A stretch of DNA of 64,000 nucleotides, taken from Sphingopyxis bauzanensis (GTDB lineage Bacteria; Pseudomonadota; Alphaproteobacteria; Sphingomonadales; Sphingomonadaceae). Location of the stretch: positions 310,001 to 374,000 of the forward strand of contig NZ_NISK01000003.1 in assembly GCF_002205675.1 (NCBI RefSeq), read 5' to 3'. Both the position numbers and the translations under genes were made by a program. Below are positions 28,752 through 37,863 of the stretch, in pieces (the first letter of the stretch is position 1; the number at the start of each line of letters is the position of its first letter). A model generated the notes under the pieces. The model ran no database searches and had not been told where the DNA came from. It worked only from the letters and a program-made list of their open reading frames with translations.

Positions 28752-30044
28752 GTGGTGCCCGAATGGCATAGCCAGCGGCTGGCGCGCGACCTTGACGCGC
28801 GCGCCGATGAAGCGCGGGGACTTGCGCTAGCGATCGGGCTCGACGTCGTTGCAGTCCACACCTTGCGGCTGCGCCAGACGCGCGCTGCCACGCTGCTCGG
28901 CGTCGGGCAGATCGAAACCATTACGCCCGACATCGAAAAGCACGGCGTCCAGTTGGTGGTGGTCGATGCGGCGCTCAGTCCGATTCAGCAACGCAACCTG
29001 GAAACCGCATTCGGCACCAAGGTGATCGACCGCACCGGTTTGATCCTCGAGATCTTCGGCGAGCGCGCCGCGACCGCTGAGGGCCGCATGCAGGTCGAGC
29101 TGGCGCATCTCGACTATCAGGCGGGACGGCTTGTGCGCAGTTGGACCCACCTCGAACGCCAGCGCGGCGGCTTTGGGTTCCTCGGTGGCCCGGGCGAAAC
29201 ACAGATTGAGGCCGACCGACGGATGATCCGCAACCGGATGGCGCGCATCCGCCGTTCGCTCGACGATGCGCGTCGCACTCGCCAGCTCCAACGGTCGAAG
29301 CGCCAGCGCGCGCCATGGCCCGTGGTGGCGCTGGTTGGTTATACAAATGCCGGGAAATCGACGTTTTTCAACCGCTTGACGGGAAGTGACGTCATGGCGG
29401 AAAATATGTTGTTCGCAACCCTCGACCCGACGATGCGCGAAATCCGGCTGCCGGGGATCGACAAGGCGATCTTGTCCGATACCGTAGGCTTTGTGTCGGA
29501 CCTGCCCACCGAACTGGTTGCAGCGTTCCGCGCTACGCTGGAAGAGGTGACGACCGCCGACCTGATCGTCCATGTCCGCGACATCGTCCATCCCGACAGC
29601 GACGCGCAATATGACGATGTTCGCGCGATCCTAATCTCGCTTGGCGTCAATGGACCGCAGGACGACGGGGAAGGCGATGCGGCGCCTGCGATCCCGCAGA
29701 TCGAAATCTGGAACAAGATCGATACCGCGGACGCCGATGGCCGCGCCGCGATTGAGGAGATGGCGGCGCGCCGTTCTGACGTCGCGGTCATTTCCGCGGT
29801 GACGGGCGAAGGCGTCGAAGCCGCGCGCGTGTTGATGGCGGCGCAGCTGACCGCGCTGCACAAGGTCCAGCGGATCTACCTCGACTATCAGGACGGCGAA
29901 GCGGCGGCGTGGCTTCACGCGCGCGGTGAGGTCCTGGCCGATCAGCCTGAGGGTGAGGGGCATGTGCTAACGGTCCGGCTCGATCCCGCCGACAGCGCAC
30001 GTTTTGAGCGGCTGTGGCCTACGGACGACGCTCCGACGCCTTGA
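28752..30044 (+). CDS. hflX: GTPase HflX
   Basis: Ribosome-associated GTPase that splits stalled ribosomes after stress. At least 430 residues. N-terminal HflX domain (RQTRAATLLGVGQIETI), then G1 VALVGYTNAGKSTFFNRLTG, G3 DTVGFVSDLP, and a NKID-type G4 (IEIWNKIDTADA). GTG 28752 is the first standard start, but the same frame is open and family-like back to a CTG at 28692 that overlaps the hfq stop (see findings), so the true protein may be 20 residues longer. Its 3' end overlaps mazG by 26 bp on the other strand. Confidence 0.92.
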   Translation: MVPEWHSQRLARDLDARADEARGLALAIGLDVVAVHTLRLRQTRAATLLGVGQIETITPDIEKHGVQLVVVDAALSPIQQRNLETAFGTKVIDRTGLILEIFGERAATAEGRMQVELAHLDYQAGRLVRSWTHLERQRGGFGFLGGPGETQIEADRRMIRNRMARIRRSLDDARRTRQLQRSKRQRAPWPVVALVGYTNAGKSTFFNRLTGSDVMAENMLFATLDPTMREIRLPGIDKAILSDTVGFVSDLPTELVAAFRATLEEVTTADLIVHVRDIVHPDSDAQYDDVRAILISLGVNGPQDDGEGDAAPAIPQIEIWNKIDTADADGRAAIEEMAARRSDVAVISAVTGEGVEAARVLMAAQLTALHKVQRIYLDYQDGEAAAWLHARGEVLADQPEGEGHVLTVRLDPADSARFERLWPTDDAPTP

Positions 30045-30795
30045 CCGCGACCCAATGGGCTTCCTGCGCGTCGAGCGACAGGCCCGCCAGACTGCCGCCG
30101 GCGCGATCCTCCATTGCTGCAAAGCGACGTCCGAATTTGATGTTGGCATCGCGCAGCGCGCTTTCTGCATCGACTCCTAGGTGGCGTGCGTAATTGACGA
30201 CCGCGAGCAGCAGATCCCCGACCTCTTCGTGGCGTTCCGCTTCATCGGTCGCGAGTGCAACTTCGACCAGTTCTTCGGCGATCTTGTCGCGCGGACCGTT
30301 AACATTGGGCCAGTCGAAGCCGACACGCGCGGCGCGTGACTGGAGCTTTTGGGCACGAAGTAAAGCCGGTAACGATAATGCGACGCCCGACAGTGCACCC
30401 TTGGAGCCATCCGCGGCGCGCTCGTCGGCCTTGATCTGCTCCCATTGCTGACGGACGTCGTCGGTCTTGCCGTCACCAAAGATGTGTGGATGCCGACGTT
30501 CCATCTTGTCGCAGATCGCGGTGGCAACGTCGTCGAAACCAAACAGGCCTGCGTCGGCGGCAATCTGGCTGTGGAATACAACTTGTAGCAACAGGTCGCC
30601 AAGCTCGTCGCAAATCGCCGCAGGATCGCCACCAGCGATTGCATCGGATACTTCATAGGCTTCCTCGATCGTGTAGGGCGCGATGGTCGCAAAACTCTGC
30701 GCGAGATCCCATTCGCATCCACCATTGGGGTCGCGCAATTTGGCCATCACAGCCAGCAGGCGATCAATGGGGGACTGGAGCGTCGCGTTGGCCAT
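30019..30795 (-). CDS. mazG: Nucleoside triphosphate pyrophosphohydrolase MazG
   Basis: 258 residues with two MazG domains. Domain 1 has the metal-binding acid cluster in YTIEEAYEVSDAI and CDELGDLLLQVVFH; domain 2 has KIAEELVEVALATDEAERHE and EEVGDLLLAVVNYA-like sequence. It hydrolyses NTPs and dNTPs to monophosphates, thought to clear aberrant nucleotides and temper stringent response. Convergent with hflX, sharing 26 bp. The A/T-rich DNA upstream contains a 14-bp palindrome. Confidence 0.93.
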   Translation of the reverse strand: MANATLQSPIDRLLAVMAKLRDPNGGCEWDLAQSFATIAPYTIEEAYEVSDAIAGGDPAAICDELGDLLLQVVFHSQIAADAGLFGFDDVATAICDKMERRHPHIFGDGKTDDVRQQWEQIKADERAADGSKGALSGVALSLPALLRAQKLQSRAARVGFDWPNVNGPRDKIAEELVEVALATDEAERHEEVGDLLLAVVNYARHLGVDAESALRDANIKFGRRFAAMEDRAGGSLAGLSLDAQEAHWVAVKASERRP

Positions 30796-30805
30796 GGTTT
30801 ATCCG

Positions 30806-30819
30806 ATAATATATATTAT
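30806..30819. promoter_or_regulatory. A/T-rich 14-bp palindrome upstream of mazG
   Basis: ATAATATATATTAT is a perfect palindrome 11 bp before the mazG start, within a locally A/T-rich stretch in an otherwise GC-rich region. On the minus strand a TATAAT hexamer lies just upstream of it. It could be an operator or part of the promoter. No regulator can be assigned. Confidence 0.3.
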
Positions 30820-30905
30820 GTTAAATTATACTGCACATGGGTCAAGACGCGACCCCCCTGCCGTTGAAATCATGCAAATTTGCGGCGATATGATCGTGCC
30901 TCGAT

Positions 30906-31082
30906 TCAGGTGACCATCTGCCACGTCCGGATGACCAGAAACACCAGCCCGAAAATCGCCGCCCACGCCAGCCCCATCTTGAGCCAGTCGGCCATAGGCA
31001 GTCGCCGCGCCAGCAGCGAACTGATGACCAGCGTCAGCGCGCCGACAAACCAGATCATCTGTACCGCTGTATCACCGCTCAT
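30906..31082 (-). CDS. Small inner-membrane protein
   Basis: 58 residues with two hydrophobic helices (MIWFVGALTLVISSLLA and MGLAWAAIFGLVFLVIR) and a short basic turn. Start ATG 31082 overlaps the stop of the MBL-fold gene upstream by 4 bp, showing translational coupling and supporting that it is real. Unknown function. Confidence 0.7.
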   Translation of the reverse strand: MSGDTAVQMIWFVGALTLVISSLLARRLPMADWLKMGLAWAAIFGLVFLVIRTWQMVT

Positions 31083-31843
31083 AGCTGCACCTCCAACCCG
31101 TCGTACCCCGGTTCGACACCCGGCGGCAACTCGGCCGCCAGGTCGTCGTAATCCATCGTATTGTCCATATGGGTGATGATCGCGCGCGGATTGCCGCATT
31201 TTTCGAGCGCCGCAAGCGTCATCGCCAGATGCGGATGCGTCGGGTGGGGATAGCGGCGGAGCGCATCGATGATGAACAAGTCGACGCCCTGGAAGAAGTC
31301 GACCATGTCATCGGTAAACTTTGAAAAATCCGTGGCATAACCGATCTTGTGAACACCGTCGCTGAAGATCAGACCGCTGGCCTTGATCGGCCCGTGCGGC
31401 ATTTCAATCGCCGAGACCTCGATCGGCCCGATCGATTGATGGTCGAGCAAATCGATCGGGTCGACCAGTGCCGGATAACCGGCGTTTCCGGCGAAGGCGT
31501 AGGTGAAACGCCACTTGAGCGTATCGAGGACATGATTGCGCGCATAGGCGGGCACCAGTGAGCCGCGCAGATGCATGATCTGGCGCAAATCGTCGAGGCC
31601 ATGACAATGGTCGGCGTGCTCGTGCGTCCAGATGATCCCGTCGACGGCGCCGACCTCGGCATCGAGCAATTGCAGCCGCATGTCGGGACTGGTGTCGACG
31701 AGCAGCCTAAACCCGCCGAGCGAGATGAGGATCGAGGATCGGCTGCGCAGGTTGCGCGGATTGTCTGGGTCGCATTGCCCCCAGTCGTTACCAATCCGCG
31801 GCACGCCCGACGACGTGCCGCAACCCAGGATACGAACCTTCAT
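31079..31843 (-). CDS. MBL-fold metal-dependent hydrolase (PhnP-like)
   Basis: 254 residues. Start MKVRILGCGTSSGVPRI is typical of the PhnP/RNase Z-like branch; zinc ligands in IWTHEHADHCHGLDDL (HxHxDH) and the late KIGYATDFSKF and IITHMDNTMDYDDL motifs. It could be a cyclic phosphodiesterase as in PhnP; no phosphonate genes are near, so the substrate is open. It sits between tatD and a small membrane protein in one tight minus-strand operon. Confidence 0.88.
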   Translation of the reverse strand: MKVRILGCGTSSGVPRIGNDWGQCDPDNPRNLRSRSSILISLGGFRLLVDTSPDMRLQLLDAEVGAVDGIIWTHEHADHCHGLDDLRQIMHLRGSLVPAYARNHVLDTLKWRFTYAFAGNAGYPALVDPIDLLDHQSIGPIEVSAIEMPHGPIKASGLIFSDGVHKIGYATDFSKFTDDMVDFFQGVDLFIIDALRRYPHPTHPHLAMTLAALEKCGNPRAIITHMDNTMDYDDLAAELPPGVEPGYDGLEVQL

Positions 31844-31856
31844 AGCGCGCGTGACG

Positions 31857-32633
31857 TCATGGCGCCGCCTTGTTGAAAAGCGCGTAGAAATTCGCGCTAG
31901 TGGCCGCTCCCAGTGCTGCAGGCTCCTCGTCGCGCAGGGTTGCGAGAAACGCCAGCGTATCCGCGACAAACGCCGGTTCGCCGGTCTTGCCGCGGTGCGG
32001 CACGGGGGCGAGGAAAGGGGAGTCGGTTTCGATCAGCAGCCGGTCCTGCGGCAGCCATTTGGCGGTCGCTTGCAGATCGGCGGCGTTTTTGAAGGTCACG
32101 ATGCCCGAGATCGAGATGAACAGCCCCAGGTCGAGCGCCTGGCGCGCGAAATCGTCGCTCGCGGTGAAGCAATGGATTACGCCGGGGAAGGTCGCCCTGC
32201 CCATCTCCTCACCCAGCAGCGCCAGCGTATCGGCCTCGGCATCGCGGGTGTGGACGATGATCGGCAGCCCCGTCGCCTGCGACGCGTGGATGTGGCGGCG
32301 GAAGCTGTCCTGCTGCCGCGCGCGGTCGCTCTTGTCGTAATAATAGTCGAGCCCGGTTTCGCCGATCCCGATCACGCGCGGGTGTGCGGCGCGCTCAATC
32401 AGCTTGGCGGTGTCGACGTCGGGATGATGATCGGCGTCATGGGGATGTATGCCGACGCTGGCCCACACGTCGGGATTGGCTTCAGCCGCCGCCAGCACAT
32501 CGTCCCATTCGCTTTCTCGAGTCGCGATGTTGAGCATCGCGGTGACGCCGCGCGCGCGCGCGCGTTCAAGCACCTCGCCCTGCTGCTCGGCGAGCCCCTT
32601 GTAATTGAGGTGGCAGTGCGAATCGACGAGCAT
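31857..32633 (-). CDS. tatD: TatD family metal-dependent deoxyribonuclease
   Basis: 258 residues of amidohydrolase TIM barrel: MLVDSHCHLNYKGL (first metal pair), GIGETGLDYYYDKSD (bridging Glu), PIIVHTRDAEADT, GVIHCFTASDDFARQ and LIETDSPFLAPVPHRGK (Asp ligand). Start overlaps the metG stop by one base (TAATG), a common metG-tatD arrangement. YcfH/TatD proteins are 3'-5' exonucleases used in DNA turnover or repair. Confidence 0.93.
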   Translation of the reverse strand: MLVDSHCHLNYKGLAEQQGEVLERARARGVTAMLNIATRESEWDDVLAAAEANPDVWASVGIHPHDADHHPDVDTAKLIERAAHPRVIGIGETGLDYYYDKSDRARQQDSFRRHIHASQATGLPIIVHTRDAEADTLALLGEEMGRATFPGVIHCFTASDDFARQALDLGLFISISGIVTFKNAADLQATAKWLPQDRLLIETDSPFLAPVPHRGKTGEPAFVADTLAFLATLRDEEPAALGAATSANFYALFNKAAP

Positions 32634-34210
32634 TACGCCTCCCCTTCCTCTTCTGGCAGGTCGAGGCGCGGGAAGAGGGGGGTCGGTTGGCCAACGATAA
32701 ACCCGCTGGCAGCGAGGTTCGTAAACCAATCGCCATCGTTCAACGCCGTGAAATCGCGCGCTTCTTCGCCAATGCCCATCTGGTCGAGCAGGGTGTCGGC
32801 CGCGGTAGGCACCACCGGGCGGATCGCGATCGCGAGCGTGCGGACGACCTGAAACAACGTCATCAGCACCGCGCGCATCCGGTCGGGGTCGGTTTTGCGC
32901 AGCGCCCACGGGGCTTGCGTATCGACATATTGGTTGCACGCAAAGACGGCCCGCAGCCACTCCTCGATGCCTACCGAGAACGCGAGCTGTTCAAATTCGC
33001 GCGGCAGGAGGTTGCGGCACGCATCGTTGACGATTGACAGTAGCGCGTGATCATCTTCGTGCGACGCATAATCTGCTGTCAGGACACCGTTCAAATTCTT
33101 GAAAATCATCGACAAGCTGCGCTGCGCCAGATTTCCGAAGCTGTTCGCGAGATCGGCATTGGCGGTGCGCACGATCGCTTCGGCCGAGTACGTGCCGTCC
33201 TGTCCGAAGCTGACTTCGCGCAACAGATAATAGCGCAGCGGATCGACGCCGAAGGTATCGGCGAGCACCATCGGATCGACAACATTGCCGAGCGACTTCG
33301 ACATCTTCTCACCGCGGTTGAGCAGGAAACCGTGCCCGAACACCTGCTTGGGCAGTGGCAGACCGGCACTCATCAGAAAGGCCGGCCAGTAAACCGTATG
33401 AAAACGCACAATATCCTTGCCGATCATATGGATATTGGCGGGCCAGAATTTGCCGAAATCGCCTTCGAGATCGGGATAGCCCAGCCCCGAGAGATAGGTG
33501 GTGAGCGCATCGACCCACACATACATCACATGTCCCGGCGAACCCGGCACCGGCACGCCCCAGTCGAAGCTGGTGCGCGAAACGCTGAGATCCTTGAGAC
33601 CGCCTTCCACAAAGCGCATTACTTCGTTGCGGCGGCTCTCGGGGCGAATGAAGTCGGGCTGCTCTGCGTACAGCGCGAGCAACCGATCCTGATAGTTTGA
33701 CAAGCGGAAGAACCAGCTTTCCTCGACTGTCCATTCGACCGGCGTTCGTTGCGGCGACAGGCGGGCGCCCCCTTCCCCGTCGACCAGTTCGCTTTCGTCG
33801 TAAAAGGCTTCGTCGCGAACCGAGTACCAGCCCTCGTAGCGATCAAGATAAAGATCGCCATTGGCCTCCATCGCGCGCCAGATCGCCTGCGACGCCGCGT
33901 GATGCGCCGCATCCGATGTCCGCATGAAATTATCATAGCTGATATTCAGCTTGGCATACATCTCTCGGAAATAGGACGACATTTCATTGGCGAGGTCGAT
34001 CGTTTCGCGGCCTTGGTCGCGAGCGGTCTGAAACATCTTCAGCCCATGTTCGTCGGTGCCGGTGACCAGCCGCACGTCGCGGCCGCGCGCGCGCTGGAAC
34101 CGTGCCATCACGTCGGTCGCGATTGCTTCATAGGCGTGGCCGATATGCGGCCGCCCATTGGGGTAGCTTATCGCGGTGGTGATATAGAAAGGTGCGCTGT
34201 TTTCGGACAT
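32633..34210 (-). CDS. metG: Methionyl-tRNA synthetase
   Basis: 525 residues, class I. HIGH-type motif ISYPNGRPHIGHAYEAI at residue 14, KMSKSLGNVVDP near 305, followed by the helical anticodon-binding domain. The zinc-knuckle part is the short form with no cysteine cluster visible, and there is no C-terminal tRNA-binding dimerisation domain. Charges tRNA-Met for translation. Precedes tatD and follows holB with a 38-bp gap. Confidence 0.94.
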   Translation of the reverse strand: MSENSAPFYITTAISYPNGRPHIGHAYEAIATDVMARFQRARGRDVRLVTGTDEHGLKMFQTARDQGRETIDLANEMSSYFREMYAKLNISYDNFMRTSDAAHHAASQAIWRAMEANGDLYLDRYEGWYSVRDEAFYDESELVDGEGGARLSPQRTPVEWTVEESWFFRLSNYQDRLLALYAEQPDFIRPESRRNEVMRFVEGGLKDLSVSRTSFDWGVPVPGSPGHVMYVWVDALTTYLSGLGYPDLEGDFGKFWPANIHMIGKDIVRFHTVYWPAFLMSAGLPLPKQVFGHGFLLNRGEKMSKSLGNVVDPMVLADTFGVDPLRYYLLREVSFGQDGTYSAEAIVRTANADLANSFGNLAQRSLSMIFKNLNGVLTADYASHEDDHALLSIVNDACRNLLPREFEQLAFSVGIEEWLRAVFACNQYVDTQAPWALRKTDPDRMRAVLMTLFQVVRTLAIAIRPVVPTAADTLLDQMGIGEEARDFTALNDGDWFTNLAASGFIVGQPTPLFPRLDLPEEEGEA

Positions 34211-34248
34211 GGCCGCGCCTTAGCCGCTGGCGCGCGCGAGGGAAAGCG

Positions 34249-35235
34249 TCAGCGTGCCGGTTGCGCGGAACGCGGCGCTAGGTCGGCCAGGCAATTGCCG
34301 ATTTCGAATCCGACCATCGTACCGTCATAGGAACCGCGGATCGCGTCGCGCACGGTGCGCTGGACGCGGTCCCATTGCGCCAGGATCGGCGCGATCTCCG
34401 CCACCGATCGCTCGCGCGCCAGCTGCGCGAGCAGCCCGGGCACGATATCGATAACGAGTTCGAGCCTAGCGCGATTGCTGGTGCCGCCAACCTCGCGCGC
34501 CAGCGCCTCGCGCAGCCGGTTCTCGGGGTCGCCGGTCGCGGCAATCGCCAGCAGCTTTTTCTCCATCGTGGCGACATCGCTGTCGATCAGTGCGAGTGCC
34601 TTGCCTGGCACACCGCCCGACGCGGCGACGATTGCGCGCACTTCGGCGATCTCGAGCATCGGGCGCAGGTCGTGCAGCCATGCTGTCATGACGTCACGAT
34701 CAACCGGTTGAAAACGCAGTGTTCTGCATCGCGACCGGATCGTCGGCAGCAAACGCCCCGGCGAATGGCTGACCAGCAGGAACAGCGTTTTTGCTGGCGG
34801 TTCCTCCAGCGTCTTGAGCAGCGCGTTGGCGGCGTCGGTCTCGAGATCGTCGATCGCATCGACGATGATGACCCTCCACTCACCGAGCGATAGCGACAGA
34901 TGCAAGCGGCGGATCATCGTTCGCACCTGATCGATCGTGATGTTCCGCGCGAACTCCTTGCTCTTGTCCTTGAGCTGGCGCGTCAGATGAAGGATCTCGG
35001 GGTGATTGCCCGCTTCGACCAGCCGACCCGCGGCGCTGTCGCCGGGATCGCCGAGCGCAACGGCCTGCCCATCGCCGCCGCGGCCATGGGTGACGAGGAA
35101 CCGCGCGACGCGGGCCGCAAAAGCCCCCTTCCCCATCCCCTGCGGTCCGGCGAGCAGCCAGGCGTGATGCAGCCTGCCCCCCTGCCAGCCTTCGAGAAAG
35201 GCCGCCTCGGCGTCTTGATGGCCGATCATAGCCAT
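34249..35235 (-). CDS. holB: DNA polymerase III subunit delta'
   Basis: 328 residues. Clamp-loader AAA+ subunit. Start region AWLLAGPQGMGKGAFAARVA is the modified Walker A of delta'; VIIVDAIDDLETDAANALLK is Walker B/box VII; sensor segment KTLFLLVSHSPGRLLPTIRS with SRC-like RSRC. Overlaps tmk by 10 bp, the usual tmk-holB pair. Confidence 0.92.
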   Translation of the reverse strand: MAMIGHQDAEAAFLEGWQGGRLHHAWLLAGPQGMGKGAFAARVARFLVTHGRGGDGQAVALGDPGDSAAGRLVEAGNHPEILHLTRQLKDKSKEFARNITIDQVRTMIRRLHLSLSLGEWRVIIVDAIDDLETDAANALLKTLEEPPAKTLFLLVSHSPGRLLPTIRSRCRTLRFQPVDRDVMTAWLHDLRPMLEIAEVRAIVAASGGVPGKALALIDSDVATMEKKLLAIAATGDPENRLREALAREVGGTSNRARLELVIDIVPGLLAQLARERSVAEIAPILAQWDRVQRTVRDAIRGSYDGTMVGFEIGNCLADLAPRSAQPAR

Positions 35236-35846
35236 TCGGCTAGTCCGGCCAGGATTGCTGCCGTTACCTGCTCCGCGGGGGCATCGGCGTCGATAACACG
35301 CCAGCGTTCGGGCTCCGCCTCGGCCATTTCGACGAAGCGCGCCGCAAGGCGCGCCTGATAGTCGGCGGGTTTGCTGCCCATCCGATCACTACCGCCGCGT
35401 GCGGCAAGGCGGCGCGCGGCTTCGGCAGGGCTGACGGTGAGCAGGAAGGTGCGGTCGGGCAACAAGCCTTCGGACCCCACGCCATGCAGCGTCAAAATGT
35501 CAGCGTCGGTAATGCCGCCGCCGCCGCCCTGATAGGCGCGGCTCGAATCAACGAAGCGGTCGCACAGCACCCACGCGCCGCGCGCCAGCGCCGGGCGGAT
35601 CGTGCGCGCGACATGGTCGGCGCGCGCTGCGGCGAACAACAAGACTTCGCTGCGTGCGTCCCAGCGGTCATCGCTGCCTTCCATCAACAGCGTCCGGATC
35701 GCTTCGGCGCCGCCGCTGCCACCGGGCTCGCGCGTGGTGACGACATCGATATCGCGTGCGGCCAGCGCGGCCGCCAACGCGCGGATCTGCGTCGATTTGC
35801 CGACCCCCTCGCCGCCTTCGAGTGTAATAAAGCGCCCACGCGTCAT
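35226..35846 (-). CDS. tmk: Thymidylate kinase
   Basis: 206 residues. P-loop ITLEGGEGVGKSTQIRAL at residue 7, DR(Y/H)-type CDRFVDSSRAYQGGGGG, and TREPGGSGGAEAIR. Converts dTMP to dTDP. Its stop overlaps holB by 10 bp. The 78-bp gap to the carboxypeptidase gene shows nothing notable. Confidence 0.94.
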   Translation of the reverse strand: MTRGRFITLEGGEGVGKSTQIRALAAALAARDIDVVTTREPGGSGGAEAIRTLLMEGSDDRWDARSEVLLFAAARADHVARTIRPALARGAWVLCDRFVDSSRAYQGGGGGITDADILTLHGVGSEGLLPDRTFLLTVSPAEAARRLAARGGSDRMGSKPADYQARLAARFVEMAEAEPERWRVIDADAPAEQVTAAILAGLAEWL

Positions 35847-35924
35847 ACCGACCGCCCGTTGAGTTCGTGAAGGAACAAGTGCGCCTGCATTATGCGGCAG
35901 TAGCCGCCAGCACGCGCTTTGTCA

Positions 35925-36926
35925 TCACGGCGCAGCGCGAGCGCTACCACTCGCAGCTTTTTTGCCTTGGCGGCTGTCGTTCGAAGCCAACGCTACGGAG
36001 AAACCCCAGGTCATCAGCCGCTCGGCCTCTTCGCGCCGCGCCTTGTCGCTCGGCAAACCGGCAACGACCATGATCAGCCGCCGCCCGTCGCGCTTCGCGG
36101 AGCCCAGCAAGCAATAGCCCGCTTCGGACGTGTGCCCCGTCTTCAATCCATCGGCGCCCAAAACGCGCCCAAGGATGGGATTGCGGTTCGCCTGAATGAT
36201 CGGTTTGCCTTCGGGCGAGGTGCCATGCTGTAGCTTTGGCAGCGAGAAATAGCGGGCGTAGCCAGCGGGATGATCGCGGATCAGCCGGTCGGCAAGCGTG
36301 ATGAGGTCGCTGGCGCTGACCTTGGTCACCCCGCCATCGGGCCAGCCGTTCGTCGTTCCGAAATTACTCGATTTCATACCAATTTGTGCAGCTATAGCGT
36401 TCATTCGTTTGATAAAAGCCGCTTCGTTGCCGTCGATCCCCACCGCCAGCGCGGCGGCGGCGTCATTGCCAGATACGGTGATCAGGCCTTTCAGCAGCTC
36501 ATCGACCGAGACCTTTTCGCCAGGGCGCAGGAACATCGTCGATCCGCCGTTGCTGCCTCTCCATTTCTTCCACGTCGCTTCGCTGACGGTGAACTGCTTG
36601 TCGCGCGCCAACTCGCCCTTTTTGATCAGGTCGAGAACAACATAGGCGGTCATGACCTTCGCCATCGACGCTGGGGCAAAGCGCTTGTCTGCACCGCGCG
36701 AGAACAGAACCTCGCCCGAATCGAGATCCTTGAGCATCACGATCGGTGCTTGGGTGGTGTAGGGCGCTCCAGCTGTTGTTGCCGCTGTCGGACCAGCTTC
36801 GCCTGCCGCGACCGACGGCGCCGCAACCAGGATCGCGAGCGCTGTTAAAGTCGCAGCACTTCGCTTTGTAACCGATAGAATTTTTATCAAGGGTAGCTCG
36901 TCAGTGATCGCGTTGGACCAGCGCAT
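35925..36926 (-). CDS. Serine D-Ala-D-Ala carboxypeptidase (PBP5/6 family, single domain)
   Basis: Up to 333 residues. Signal peptide (AATLTALAILVAAPSVAAG), then penicillin-binding motifs SMAKVMT (SxxK), SGND (SxN) and LKTGHTSEAGYC (KTG). It ends soon after the catalytic domain and lacks the C-terminal amphipathic anchor domain of E. coli PBP5, so it may be soluble in the periplasm. Trims pentapeptides of peptidoglycan. The start is uncertain: ATG 36926 overlaps rlpA by 26 bp, and TTG 36890 would begin directly at the signal peptide. Confidence 0.9.
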   Translation of the reverse strand: MRWSNAITDELPLIKILSVTKRSAATLTALAILVAAPSVAAGEAGPTAATTAGAPYTTQAPIVMLKDLDSGEVLFSRGADKRFAPASMAKVMTAYVVLDLIKKGELARDKQFTVSEATWKKWRGSNGGSTMFLRPGEKVSVDELLKGLITVSGNDAAAALAVGIDGNEAAFIKRMNAIAAQIGMKSSNFGTTNGWPDGGVTKVSASDLITLADRLIRDHPAGYARYFSLPKLQHGTSPEGKPIIQANRNPILGRVLGADGLKTGHTSEAGYCLLGSAKRDGRRLIMVVAGLPSDKARREEAERLMTWGFSVALASNDSRQGKKAASGSARAAP

Positions 36927-37863
36927 CGCTGAAGCCCTTGGTCCTGGCCGTGGCGAGACCGCCCTGTGCTTCGGCTTCGCTGGCGAAGGGACCGATCCGA
37001 ACCCGCCACAAATTGCCCGCCTTCCTCACGGTCCCGCCAACCGATTTCGCCGCGGCATTGGCCCGGCTCTCGCTGCTGAACGCACCGACCTGCACAACAT
37101 ATTTGCCGGTGTTTGGCACAACGGGCTTGCTGACGAGTTTTGCGGGCGGGCTACCATCGACTGCCACTCGGTCGTCGCCGGCCTTGGCTTTTCCCGATGC
37201 AACCGGCGACGCTGGTTGCGATTCGATAGCCGGTGTCGGCGCCATCCCTTTGGGAATCGGCATTGCTTGTATTTTGGAGCGTAAGATCGCGAGCAAAGAC
37301 CCAGGGGTCGCAATGCGCTCGCGCACCGGTCCTCCGGCGCGCAGTTGCGCACGCTCGGCAGCGGGCGGGCTAGTCCGGCGGACCCGGACTGCGGAAACGC
37401 CAGCGCTCAGCCCCAGCTGCTCCGCCGCGCCGCGCGACAGGTCGATCAGGCGATCGTTCACCATTGGCCCACGATCATTGACGCGGACCAAGATTGTCCG
37501 TCCGGTGTCGAGCGCGGTGACCTCGATATAGCTGGGCAGCGGTAAAGTCTTGTGCGCGGCACTGATCCCGGCAGGGTCGAATGTCTCGCCATTAGCAGTC
37601 GGTCGCCCGGCCAGTTCTTCGCCATACCAGCTGGCATAGCCAACCTCGTCATAATCCGCGGTATCGGCGGGCGTATAGGTCGTCCCACCGATCGTATAGG
37701 CGTCGCCGATCTTGACCGGCGTGTCGCTGACGCCGTTCGCGGATTGGGCCGGTGTGGGGCTAGCGGTCGGCCCGCCGTGGCGCTCGCCGCCGAAACTGCC
37801 GCAGCCGGCGATTAGCAGCATCGCCCCGGCCATCAGCCCCGTCTTTCTACCGATCGATTTCAT
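36901..37863 (-). CDS. rlpA: Septal ring lytic transglycosylase RlpA lipoprotein
   Basis: 320 residues. Lipoprotein signal (LMAGAMLLIAGCG, Cys near 19). Double-psi beta-barrel: VGYASWYGEELAGRPTANGE, then VRVNDRGPMVNDRLIDLSRG with catalytic Glu/Asp. C-terminal SPOR domain from about 245 (KYVVQVGAFSSESRANAA to ALVQRDH) that binds denuded glycan at the septum. Start MKSIGRKTG at 37863 fits the signal; a longer frame upstream adds atypical sequence. Overlaps the MltB-like start region by 17 bp. Confidence 0.92.
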   Translation of the reverse strand: MKSIGRKTGLMAGAMLLIAGCGSFGGERHGGPTASPTPAQSANGVSDTPVKIGDAYTIGGTTYTPADTADYDEVGYASWYGEELAGRPTANGETFDPAGISAAHKTLPLPSYIEVTALDTGRTILVRVNDRGPMVNDRLIDLSRGAAEQLGLSAGVSAVRVRRTSPPAAERAQLRAGGPVRERIATPGSLLAILRSKIQAMPIPKGMAPTPAIESQPASPVASGKAKAGDDRVAVDGSPPAKLVSKPVVPNTGKYVVQVGAFSSESRANAAAKSVGGTVRKAGNLWRVRIGPFASEAEAQGGLATARTKGFSDALVQRDH

